DNA of 16,437 nucleotides from Holophagaceae bacterium. GTDB lineage: Bacteria; Acidobacteriota; Holophagae; Holophagales; Holophagaceae. Below the pieces are notes generated by a model that was not told where the DNA came from, made no database searches, and saw only the letters and a program-made list of their open reading frames with translations. The stretch is from the NCBI GenBank assembly GCA_025353305.1, contig JANXQX010000275.1:1-16437 (forward strand), in the 5' to 3' direction. The position numbers and the translations under genes are program-made. This document shows positions 7,879 to 15,392 of this stretch, in pieces. How positions within the stretch are numbered: the stretch's first letter is position 1; each line of letters opens with the position of its first letter.

Positions 7879-8544
7879 TCATGAACGAAGATACATGTTA
7901 AGGGTCCGGAGAAAAGCTAATCCGAGGTTCAAGCTAGCCCTCAAGGTTGAGCCGAATCGGGGTTTATCAATGCGGGCATGGGCCGTGATATTCAAAAACC
8001 CGTTGGGAAGCTCAAAGCGCTTCACCCAAACCAGCGGCGTGGTCTGAATGTTCATTTGTGCTGGGAAAGGCCCACATATTTCATAGAAACTTTGATGGTA
8101 ACACTTTAGGCCACAGAAGGGATCCCGAGTGCCAAAGATGGGTTGGGACAGAAGACCAATTAGCCACTCTACGGGCCTGTTGTATTTATTTCGAATTCCC
8201 CCGCAGAAAAGCAAGTTTCCTGAAAGCACGGCACTGGCGACAGAACGCAAATCCTCTATGCGGTGTTGCCCATCAGCGTCCATGGTGATGGCTGCAGTGG
8301 TACCATGGAGAAAGGCTTCATTCAGCCCGTGGGAAATGGCAACGTCGTAACCACCTGGCCGATCATGTCGAAGCACTATTGCTCCGGCCATTCTCGCGGC
8401 CTCACCTGTGCCATCTGTGGAACCGTCGTCAACCACCATTACTCGTTCGGCAGCCGTGAGCGCCTCGGCGACTACTTGCCCGATGGTGGCCGCCTCGTTC
8501 AGTGCCGGGATGACAATGGTGAGCCCTTGAAGTTGGACTTTCAC
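7879..8544 (-). CDS. Small family-2 glycosyltransferase (DPM1-like)
   Basis: A single-domain GT-A glycosyltransferase of 221 residues with no evident membrane segment. IVIPALNEAATIG (10-22), VDDGSTDGT (38-46) and the metal-binding D89-A-D91 in MDADGQH are the hallmarks of the polyprenyl-phosphate mannose/glucose synthase-like branch of GT2. Donor and acceptor cannot be read from sequence. The start is GTG at 8544-8542, overlapping the stop of the TPP-enzyme gene (GTGA), which implies translational coupling and makes it the last gene of the minus-strand run. Its stop is 51 bp from the convergent radical SAM gene. Confidence 0.85.
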   Translation of the reverse strand: MKVQLQGLTIVIPALNEAATIGQVVAEALTAAERVMVVDDGSTDGTGEAARMAGAIVLRHDRPGGYDVAISHGLNEAFLHGTTAAITMDADGQHRIEDLRSVASAVLSGNLLFCGGIRNKYNRPVEWLIGLLSQPIFGTRDPFCGLKCYHQSFYEICGPFPAQMNIQTTPLVWVKRFELPNGFLNITAHARIDKPRFGSTLRASLNLGLAFLRTLNMYLRS

Positions 8545-10328
8545 GGTGCTTCATCATCGAAGATGTGCATGTTTTCATAGACCTCATCTCTTGAAAGGAA
8601 GGGAGCCATGTCCTCCAAGGGGCGAGATTCCATGGTTCCATCCTCTCGTCGGAATGAACTGGCCCTAGGACTGCGAGCTTGGTTGTACGAGATATTCAGC
8701 TCGCAGATCCCTGCTCCTGGTTTAGCCAGGAATGCGAGAATACACTCTTCCATGTGGCGATGGTCAGGGATGTGAAGGTACCTAAAACCATATGCAGCAG
8801 CCAGATGTGCATAGTCCGGATTGCCGACCCCCGACGTAGAATCGGATCCCACGAGGCGCCCACCGAAGAAACTGTTCTGGGTGGAGCGGATGGCCTCGTA
8901 GCCCTGATTGTTCAGGACGAAAATTTTAATGTTCAGCCCGTATTGCTTGATGGTTAGTAGCTCTTGGAGATTCAATTGGATGCTTCCATCGCCCGTGACG
9001 AGGATGGTGCGGTTGTTTCCGCCGGCCAGGCAGGCTCCCACCGCACCCGGCAGATCCCAGCCCATTGCGCCGTAGTTGATGTTCGTGTAGACGCGCTGTC
9101 CGCGTTGAACCCGGAATGATTGATAGATGGACACGATGTCCAGCGAGTTGCCTGTGACCACTGTATCCTCGGCCTCGAGTAGGCGGGAAAGGGTCTCCGC
9201 GAAGATGTATGAATTTACGTGCTCTTGATCCCCGTAGTAATCGGGAGTCAGTGTCGGATAGCGCATCTTCCAGCCGGCGCATGCCAGCAGCCATTCCGCG
9301 GGGGGGGCTGTGGGCCGTTGCTGTAGTCTTTCCCCGAGGTCTTGCATGAAGGTACGCAGGTCCCCATGGAGGGCCAGGTCGAGATGCAAGTTCGGTTTAT
9401 CCAGTTCGTGGCGATCGATATTGATGGCCGCCTTCCTGGCCCTGGGGGCGAAGGCCTGGGTATTGAAACCGATTGAGGCGACAGAAAGGCTGGCACCCAT
9501 CGCGAAGATGAGGTCTGCATTTTGTAGTGCAAAGTTGGCACGACGCTGTCCAACCGGGCCGAATCTCCCCATGTTAAGCGGGTGGTCCTCCTCCAGCAAG
9601 TCCATTCCGCCGATGGTAAAGATGGCAGGAATGCCACTTTCCTCCAGCAAGAAGCGCATCTCTGCTTCGGCGCCGGCGATGCGGATGCCCGCGCCGAAGA
9701 TCCACAGGGGGCGCCTAGATTGGGTCAGGAATTCGATGGCCGTGGTCGCTTCTGCCCGAGGCAGGGGCGCCACCGGCGGATCCATGGGGAGAAGACTGGC
9801 CTCATCGATCATGGCGCTCTGGATATCCAATGGAATGTTGATCCAGACTGGGCCGGGCCTCCCGGTGGTCGCGAAGGTCCAAGCTCGGTCCAATTCCCGG
9901 CCAATTTCCCTTGGGTCCATGACCGTGGCGGCATACTTCACGACTGGCCGGGCCATATCGAGGATGTTGATCTCCTGGGGACCTAGTTGACGCATACGAG
10001 GATAATCTGCAATAAGATCCGTACGTACTTGGCCGCTAATGACGAATACGGGAATGGAATCTACGAACGCTCCAGGAATGGCCGAAAGCGCATTAGTGGA
10101 TCCTGGACCAGTGGTGACGAGTAATGCACCGACATGACCTTTGCGACGGGCGTAGCTTTCGGCAGCAATTGCGCAAGCCTGCTCATGGTGGTTGCAGATA
10201 TAAGTGAGCCCTTCCACTTTCCCCGCAGAATCCTGGAGATGCATGATTCCACCCCCGGTGACAAGAAACAGGTGGTGCACACCCTTGGCCACCAGGAAAT
10301 TCATCACGTAGTCGGAGACCTTGATCAT
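8541..10328 (-). CDS. Thiamine-diphosphate enzyme, acetolactate synthase-like (YerE-like candidate)
   Basis: A three-domain TPP enzyme of 595 residues. The N-terminal Pyr domain shows LVTGGGIMHL (22-31), the form seen in TPP enzymes of polysaccharide loci, and the cofactor-activating glutamate E49 in HHEQA. The C-terminal PP domain has the TPP motif G446-D-G-x24-N473-N474. In Yersinia, YerE, a TPP- and FAD-dependent enzyme, adds a two-carbon unit from pyruvate to C-4 of CDP-4-keto-3,6-dideoxyglucose in yersiniose synthesis. The rfbFGH genes in this locus make that role attractive, but it is inference. I chose ATG 10328-10326, four bases after the methyltransferase stop. An ATG at 10373 would add 15 residues and overlap that gene by 41 bp. 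A C8 tract lies in frame (9307-9300). Confidence 0.85.
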   Translation of the reverse strand: MIKVSDYVMNFLVAKGVHHLFLVTGGGIMHLQDSAGKVEGLTYICNHHEQACAIAAESYARRKGHVGALLVTTGPGSTNALSAIPGAFVDSIPVFVISGQVRTDLIADYPRMRQLGPQEINILDMARPVVKYAATVMDPREIGRELDRAWTFATTGRPGPVWINIPLDIQSAMIDEASLLPMDPPVAPLPRAEATTAIEFLTQSRRPLWIFGAGIRIAGAEAEMRFLLEESGIPAIFTIGGMDLLEEDHPLNMGRFGPVGQRRANFALQNADLIFAMGASLSVASIGFNTQAFAPRARKAAINIDRHELDKPNLHLDLALHGDLRTFMQDLGERLQQRPTAPPAEWLLACAGWKMRYPTLTPDYYGDQEHVNSYIFAETLSRLLEAEDTVVTGNSLDIVSIYQSFRVQRGQRVYTNINYGAMGWDLPGAVGACLAGGNNRTILVTGDGSIQLNLQELLTIKQYGLNIKIFVLNNQGYEAIRSTQNSFFGGRLVGSDSTSGVGNPDYAHLAAAYGFRYLHIPDHRHMEECILAFLAKPGAGICELNISYNQARSPRASSFRREDGTMESRPLEDMAPFLSRDEVYENMHIFDDEAP

Positions 10329-10332
10329 GAGT

Positions 10333-11541
10333 TCATCTCGAGCTAGTAGATCCATACAATCGGATAATTTCATTCTTGAGACCGAGGCTGAACATTATCT
10401 GTTCAACAATCTCTTCTTGGAATTGCTGGGAGGAGATGAGAATCGGTTCGGTGTAGGGACCTAGTTCCATAGGGGCCAAAATGGGAACGTCCTTGAGGGT
10501 GTGCCCGTGGTAATTGGGGTTGGAATCCACGAATGCCACAATTCTGGCCCGGGCAAGAGCGCCAGAAGTCAGTAAGTGTTGGGTGTGTGTGCCAACGCCC
10601 CAGACCAGGATGGGGCGCTTGGATTCAGCTAGGTCGAAGAGAATGGCTTCTAGGTGATTCTCTTGGGACTGGCTTTTCCCAACATAGGCTTCTAATGCGG
10701 GCCTTGTGTCGGGGTCAAACATTGGAGCCGTAATGTGCCCTGTAAGTTGGTAAAGGGCCTTGATTTCGACGGCAAGAATTCCCGGATGAGGTTCGGGGTT
10801 TCCTTGGTGGCAGAACACGCGATGAAACCCATGCGCACCTAGCAGATTGTCGAGTGAACGTGGCGAGAAATAAGTAATGTGTTCCAGACTAAATTCCTGA
10901 AACGAGGCCTGAGTACCTTCGGGGAAACGCGAGGCATCTGGAACTTCCAAGTAGAGGTAGCCTTTTTGAGTGAGCAAGGATTTTAAAATTGTCATGGCCA
11001 TGTCGGTGTCTCGAAGGTGCTCCAATACACTTCCGAGGATGATCAAGCCGAAAGGCCCGAGTTCTGGTTTGAGGTCTGACAGGCTGCCCGTGATTACTTC
11101 GGCACCACACCGCTCGTTAGAGATGCCAGTGCAAACAGGGGACGGGTCCAGGCCGACCACCCGCCTGTAGCCACCACCGATCAAGGCCTCCAGAAGACCG
11201 CCCGTCGAGCAGCCAATTTCGAGAATGCGGATAGCACGGTCTTCTAATACGTCAGCGATCAGGGCTACGGTTTCGGCGAAGCGCTTAGAGTCGTAGGCCG
11301 AGAGCGTGAAACCGGGGGTCTGATTTTCATATTTTGATAGGTCACGGTAGTAGGTGTTAAAGGCTTCTTGCGGTGGCAAGTCATCTGCATATCCAAGACC
11401 GCAATCGCTACAGACCACCACATCGTATCCATCGAAAAGGGCCACATCAGTGAGGCCGAAAAATCGCTGGAAATAGATCACTTCTTTATTGGAAGAGCTG
11501 CAGATGGGGCAGGGCCTAGGGTCAATTGGATAGCGTGTCAT
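10333..11541 (-). CDS. Sugar C-methyltransferase-like SAM-dependent methyltransferase
   Basis: Three parts are visible in 402 residues. An N-terminal zinc-binding module has C11-P-I-C14 and C44-S-D-C47. A class I Rossmann methyltransferase core has LEIGCSTGG (107-115) as the SAM loop. A C-terminal second Rossmann-like domain has ILVWGVGTHTQ (311-321) and IVAFVDSNP (334-342). This order matches the TylC3/NovU/TcaB9 type of deoxysugar C-methyltransferases (Methyltransf_13, a methyltransferase core, and Methyltransf_14), which methylate C-3 or C-5 of keto sugars. Substrate is not certain. It may alternatively methylate another part of the glycan. AGGA seven bases upstream supports ATG 11541-11539, and 15 bp separate it from the upstream SDR gene. 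Confidence 0.78.
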   Translation of the reverse strand: MTRYPIDPRPCPICSSSNKEVIYFQRFFGLTDVALFDGYDVVVCSDCGLGYADDLPPQEAFNTYYRDLSKYENQTPGFTLSAYDSKRFAETVALIADVLEDRAIRILEIGCSTGGLLEALIGGGYRRVVGLDPSPVCTGISNERCGAEVITGSLSDLKPELGPFGLIILGSVLEHLRDTDMAMTILKSLLTQKGYLYLEVPDASRFPEGTQASFQEFSLEHITYFSPRSLDNLLGAHGFHRVFCHQGNPEPHPGILAVEIKALYQLTGHITAPMFDPDTRPALEAYVGKSQSQENHLEAILFDLAESKRPILVWGVGTHTQHLLTSGALARARIVAFVDSNPNYHGHTLKDVPILAPMELGPYTEPILISSQQFQEEIVEQIMFSLGLKNEIIRLYGSTSSR

Positions 11542-11556
11542 GGTCCGGTCCTAATC

Positions 11557-12582
11557 CTATGAGGAATGGTTCAACCAGCGTCCGGTCCGGCGGATGCCTT
11601 CGTCAAGGGGTATCCAGGGTTCCAGCCCTAGTTCCCGTTTGGAACGGGTCAGGTCCGGTATGTAGCGGGCGGACAGTCCACTGTTCGGTTCCATGGCCAT
11701 ATGCACTTCGGCTCTCGGAGCTAGCACGGACGCCACACGTTTGGCGAGGTCCCTTATGGAAATAGCCTCCTCACCACCCACGTTGTAGGCCCGCCCCGAG
11801 ACGCCTTTGATCAGGATCGTCCAGAGCCAGATGGCCAGGTCGGCGGCATAGAGATAGGAGCGGAGCGGGGTGCCATCACCAGAGACCCGGATGGGTCCGC
11901 CGCCCAGTGCATCTGCAAGGAAATTGCCCATGGCGCCTGATCGGTTTAGAGGAAGATGGGGTCCGATGAAGGCGAAGCAGCGGGCAATCTTGAAGCCGAC
12001 ATCGCCGTGGAGATGCCCAAGATGTTCTGCAGCCCGCTTGGAAAGTCCATAAGCATTGGCTGGATCCTCGAGGCGTGGACTGCCCGTGTAATCCTCGGAA
12101 AGCCGCTCCCGTTCAACAGGTTGAGGACCATAGACGGCACCGGAACTGGTGAAGAGGAGGCGCCGAACACCCGTCTGCTCCGCGAAAGCCAGGATCCGCC
12201 TGGTCCCCATGAGATTCCGTTCAAAGGTCTCCAGGGGAAGGGCATATTCGACGGCGGTATGGAGAACTGTGTCGAATCCTCCTGATGGGAATTTGAAGTC
12301 AACCTGGTTTCCTTCAATCAGTGCTAAGGCCGGATGGGACGTCAATCGAGGGGCTCTGGTCCGGAATCCTGCTGGATCCCGGGTCAACGCCACTGCCTCT
12401 GCCCCAAGCCGCAGTGAATCATTCGCCCAGAGGAAGCTCTCCAAGAGCCATGTCCCAATAAATCCCGACGCGCCAGTGATGAAGATCCGGGATCCGCGGA
12501 GTTCCTCCCAGAGCGTCCCGGTACGGCCCAGCACATGTTCTAGGTCCTGGGCAAGGGGATGATCGGAGGACAACCCCATCAC
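11557..12582 (-). CDS. NAD-dependent epimerase/dehydratase family SDR
   Basis: An extended SDR of 341 residues. A leader of about 30 residues (DLEHVLGRTGTLWEELRG) precedes GASGFIG (37-43), an arrangement I know from nucleotide-sugar epimerase/dehydratases in polysaccharide loci. SSGAVYG (146-152) and Y178-x3-K182 in YGLSK supply the catalytic residues. It may reduce or epimerise the CDP-keto sugar made by RfbH and the TPP enzyme, the role YerF plays in yersiniose synthesis, but it could be a dehydratase of another sugar. The first start is GTG at 12582, sharing GTGA with the upstream stop; ATG at 12579 is the next codon, so the true N-terminus is uncertain by one residue. Confidence 0.8.
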   Translation of the reverse strand: MMGLSSDHPLAQDLEHVLGRTGTLWEELRGSRIFITGASGFIGTWLLESFLWANDSLRLGAEAVALTRDPAGFRTRAPRLTSHPALALIEGNQVDFKFPSGGFDTVLHTAVEYALPLETFERNLMGTRRILAFAEQTGVRRLLFTSSGAVYGPQPVERERLSEDYTGSPRLEDPANAYGLSKRAAEHLGHLHGDVGFKIARCFAFIGPHLPLNRSGAMGNFLADALGGGPIRVSGDGTPLRSYLYAADLAIWLWTILIKGVSGRAYNVGGEEAISIRDLAKRVASVLAPRAEVHMAMEPNSGLSARYIPDLTRSKRELGLEPWIPLDEGIRRTGRWLNHSS

Positions 12583-13688
12583 TGCGGACCTGGGGGAGAG
12601 TCGTCCCCCGGCCCCTCTGCTTCATATGGAGGCAGCAGGGTCCATGAGTAGGAGGGCCTGGATGCGTTTGCGATCCGATTCTCAATCAGCCGAAGGGCCC
12701 TGCGAACGCTTGCCACGTCATCCCGAAACCCTTGCAGCCAGTTTTCATATAGTTTTCGCTCCTCGCCATGGCCTAACAAGAGCGCGAGTTGATTCAGCAG
12801 GTCCAGCTTGTTTTCTATATATTCTTCGGTCTTTTTCGAAGAAGAGGCTTGACTCATGACTTGCACCGTAAACCGGTCCCAAAAGCTATAGGTCAAGTAG
12901 CGGAAGAAAGCCAGAGTAAGGGGCGTCTTGATGACGCCGCGTTCCTTGAGACTCATAAGCCCTGGGATGATCAACCAGTACCCGAGTTGGTTTGGATCTC
13001 CAATCGCCCAGCGTTCCATGCTCTCTTTCGTCTGCTCCACATCCTGAGGGTCGATGAGTCCTGTCGCGAGGATCAGCATGGTCTGCCCATAGGCCGCCTC
13101 GAATACAGCCTCCGAGTGCCAATAGGCCGAGGGCAGCGTGATCTCACAATGGGGCGAAGACCACATCCGAACCACGGTGTCATGCGAGATAGCTAGGCCC
13201 GAGATCCAACCCAGCAGGTCGTGCCAACCATAGGTGTTGCACAATTCTTCCGTGGTACCGGCAATGATGCGTTCGTCCCCCGGCAGCGACCGCCGTGTCT
13301 GGCAGCAATGCACGACAGCGGGAGGGTCGTCCGCGCAGGCTGTTATGGCTCCGGCAAGGATGTCGTAGGCGGCGGGTTCTGAGATGTAATCGTCATCCCC
13401 CTGAAGCCAGAGGTAATCGTAGTCGAGATTGGAACCCAGAAAGGCACGCCTCAGAATTGCTGGCCAATCGGTGGCAATGTGGTCTTCCCAGCGGCGATAG
13501 TGAATCCAGGGGGCTTCCGCCTGCCACCGGAGGACCACCTCCTGGGTGTGATCAGAGGAACAGTTGTCCGATACGAAGAGTTCTACGTCACATGTCTGTG
13601 CCATGGAACGGGCCATCGCAATGGCACGAATTGCAGTATCCAGATAATCCGCTCGATTCCAGGTGGGAATGACAACCAGCAGTTTCAT
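12579..13688 (-). CDS. Family-2 glycosyltransferase
   Basis: The N-terminal GT-A domain shows VVIPTWNRADYL (5-16), the nucleotide-binding SDNCSSD (40-46) and GDDDY (97-101) as the DxD-type metal site, all typical of GT2. The C-terminal part (about 230-369) has no motif I recognise, is partly helical and ends in a proline- and glycine-rich tail. No membrane segment is evident in 369 residues, so it should be cytoplasmic or peripheral. Donor and acceptor are unknown. The ATG at 13688 has an AGG about ten bases upstream. A 180-bp gap separates it from the TPR glycosyltransferase, so it may have its own promoter, and its stop overlaps the SDR start. Confidence 0.85.
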   Translation of the reverse strand: MKLLVVIPTWNRADYLDTAIRAIAMARSMAQTCDVELFVSDNCSSDHTQEVVLRWQAEAPWIHYRRWEDHIATDWPAILRRAFLGSNLDYDYLWLQGDDDYISEPAAYDILAGAITACADDPPAVVHCCQTRRSLPGDERIIAGTTEELCNTYGWHDLLGWISGLAISHDTVVRMWSSPHCEITLPSAYWHSEAVFEAAYGQTMLILATGLIDPQDVEQTKESMERWAIGDPNQLGYWLIIPGLMSLKERGVIKTPLTLAFFRYLTYSFWDRFTVQVMSQASSSKKTEEYIENKLDLLNQLALLLGHGEERKLYENWLQGFRDDVASVRRALRLIENRIANASRPSYSWTLLPPYEAEGPGDDSPPGPQ

Positions 13689-13768
13689 TGGGGCTGACCT
13701 TTAAATAAAAGCATCTTGAAGGCGGTATTGCTGCTGCCGGGGATTAGGGCGACCTGCCGGGATCATCT

Positions 13769-13787
13769 CCTGAATCCGTTGTTCAGG
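13769..13787 (-). other. Short inverted repeat in the 180-bp gap
   Basis: CCTGAA, a seven-base loop and TTCAGG form a perfect 6-bp stem between the TPR glycosyltransferase and the GT2 gene. No T run follows on the minus strand, so a terminator is not clear. It could be a weak terminator, a regulator site or chance. The rest of the gap (13689-13868) shows only an AT-rich patch (TTTATTTAAA on the minus strand) close to the GT2 start. Confidence 0.2.
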
Positions 13788-13868
13788 CGACAGGGAAGTG
13801 CGCACCTGTGTCGGAAGGTCTACTTGATGTCCACTTCGAGGCTTTCCACTCGATGTCGTGATTCAACC

Positions 13869-15062
13869 TCACACGACAGAGGACCCGCCGGCCAAGTCCT
13901 CGACGACTCGGCGGAGCACACCCGACCAGTCGCCTGGGGTGGCCTGGCGGTAAAGGCGCATGGTGGGATACCAGGGGCTGTCCTCCCGTCCCAGCAACCA
14001 CCGCCAGTCGGGAAAGAAGGGGAGGAGGAGCAGGGTCGGGAGCCCCAGGGCCCCCGATAGATGGGCCAGTGCCGTATCGACGGTGATGACCAGGTCCATG
14101 CCGCTGAGGGCATAGGCGGTACTCGACAGGTTCCGCAACATGGGGTCCAGGGATACGATGCCAGGTAGGGGCGGCAGTTCGGTCGTATCGATCTGAAAAC
14201 TGTGCCAGGCGACGCCCGGAAGGGCCCCCAGCACTCCGAAGGCGGCAGGTGAGATCGACCTCTGCGCGTCGCCCTTGTGGGTGCGACTGCCCGCCCAGAC
14301 CAGTCCAACACGGGTCTGGCCCTCGGATTCGGCGAGTGTCCTGGCGATCCACTCGCGATTTGGAACAGCCGCGGGAATATCAAGATAGGGGATCTCGGCT
14401 GGAATGGAATCGAGGGTGGTCCTGAAGACCGATGGCAGGGATAAAAGCGGAAGATGAAAATCAAAGGGAGGGATGGCAGTACCGTGGGGGATGACTTCGT
14501 CCACCCCTGGACAAGTGGCCACCAGACCCGATAGGGGCACCTGGGCTGCCACCAACACACGACCCCCAAGGGCCTTCACCTGTTTCGCATACCGGACGAA
14601 CATCAGCGTGTCACCCAGGCCCTGCTCGAAGTGGAGCAAGAGCGTCTGGCCCGGGAAGGGTTGTCCTTGCCAGCGAGGTTGCGGGAAATTCCGCGCCGGA
14701 ATGATCAGGCCAGGGATCTGCCAACGGGCCTCATATTGATCCCAGCCGTCGGGCATGTCGCCCAGGCGAAGGCTCACGAGGCTGCGGTTCCAAGCGACCG
14801 TTGCAGGTGGAAGATGAAGTTCGGATTGTTGCTCCACGGCCTGGCGCATCCCGGCCCAGTCGCCTTCCATGACGAAGGCTTGGTTGAGCAGCAGATGGGC
14901 CATCCGATTCTCTGGATGATGGGTCAGGACCTGATTAAGAATGCGTCGTGCCTGCTCGGTGCTGCCCTGCCCGATGAGCGTGGAGGCCAGTCCAAGCTGG
15001 GTCTCGTCGGCGTGGGAATCGTCCCCCGGTCCGCGTGGCTTGCTTGCATTATGCTTCTTCAT
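13869..15062 (-). CDS. TPR-containing glycosyltransferase (GT9-like), flagellin-glycosylation candidate
   Basis: The N-terminal 20-115 holds TPR-like helices (LGLASTLIGQG..., QAFVMEGDWAGM..., SLRLGDMPDGWDQYEARW). The C-terminal part carries HFEQGLGDTLMFVRYAKQ (144-161), VGLVWAGSRTHKGD (252-265) and TVDTALAHLSGALG (327-340), as in heptosyltransferase-like (GT9-related) domains. Such TPR-glycosyltransferase fusions are often encoded beside flagellin and are thought to glycosylate it. This gene is divergent from flagellin here, which fits. I start it at ATG 15062-15060, with AGGA five bases upstream, giving 397 residues. A TTG at 15173 would add 37 low-complexity residues and is unlikely. No membrane segment is seen. 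Confidence 0.82.
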   Translation of the reverse strand: MKKHNASKPRGPGDDSHADETQLGLASTLIGQGSTEQARRILNQVLTHHPENRMAHLLLNQAFVMEGDWAGMRQAVEQQSELHLPPATVAWNRSLVSLRLGDMPDGWDQYEARWQIPGLIIPARNFPQPRWQGQPFPGQTLLLHFEQGLGDTLMFVRYAKQVKALGGRVLVAAQVPLSGLVATCPGVDEVIPHGTAIPPFDFHLPLLSLPSVFRTTLDSIPAEIPYLDIPAAVPNREWIARTLAESEGQTRVGLVWAGSRTHKGDAQRSISPAAFGVLGALPGVAWHSFQIDTTELPPLPGIVSLDPMLRNLSSTAYALSGMDLVITVDTALAHLSGALGLPTLLLLPFFPDWRWLLGREDSPWYPTMRLYRQATPGDWSGVLRRVVEDLAGGSSVV

Positions 15063-15293
15063 CGATGTCCTAGCGTCATTTCCGGTGGCGACAACCGGCT
15101 GTAGCCGAGCGGTGTCCCGCTGTTCACCACTAAGCGAAGAGCCTTCCAATGGAGGGCGGGGGTTCGGCAGCAACAGTCAGGATAGGGCTTGAAATTATCA
15201 GAGTTGGGCAGGTAAGGCCCCTATATGGGCTGAGTATCGAGACCAGATAAGTCTGCATTTTTTCCTCTACTTACAACTTCTTGAAAAAAAAAT

Positions 15294-15321
15294 TTAAGAT
15301 TCTTCGCTGCAAACCCGAAAG
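15294..15321 (+). promoter_or_regulatory. Candidate sigma-28 (FliA) promoter for flagellin
   Basis: TTAAGATT (15294-15301), 12 bases, then CCCGAAAG (15314-15321) resembles the FliA consensus TAAAGTTT-N11-GCCGATAA, with six of eight and five of eight matches but one base too many in the spacer. It would leave a leader of roughly 65 bases. Weak, and it competes with the sigma-54 candidate. Confidence 0.25.
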
Positions 15322-15352
15322 AGGAAGGGTCGGGGATTCCCCCCACACAACC

Positions 15353-15368
15353 TGGCGGCACGGATGCT
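15353..15368 (+). promoter_or_regulatory. Candidate sigma-54 (RpoN) promoter for flagellin
   Basis: TGGCGGCACGGATGCT has the invariant GG (15354-15355) and GC (15366-15367) separated by exactly ten bases, and matches TGGC and TGCT of the consensus TGGCACG-N4-TTGCT. Transcription would begin near 15379, only a few bases before the Shine-Dalgarno, which leaves an unusually short leader. Flagellar genes in many bacteria use sigma-54, but this match may be chance. Confidence 0.3.
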
Positions 15369-15392
15369 GCCAAAAACATCACGGAGGATGTT

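Larger units (their letters stand above)
15063..15392. other. 330-bp divergent control region of the TPR glycosyltransferase and flagellin genes
   Basis: No gene is convincing in this stretch. It must hold promoters for both divergent genes. An AT-rich patch with an A9 run (15284-15292) is followed by a sigma-28-like and then a sigma-54-like candidate toward flagellin, and a strong GGAGG (15383-15387) serves the flagellin start. On the minus strand no clear -35/-10 pair for the TPR glycosyltransferase was found. Confidence 0.5.

Noticed and set aside
13820..14569. 249-codon minus-strand frame inside the TPR glycosyltransferase
   Set aside because: Same strand but a different frame from a gene with clear motifs; its translation is Pro/Arg/Ser-rich and featureless.
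15063..15173. N-terminal extension of the TPR glycosyltransferase from a TTG start
   Set aside because: The added 37 residues are low-complexity, TTG is a poor start, and the ATG at 15062 has an AGGA at good spacing.
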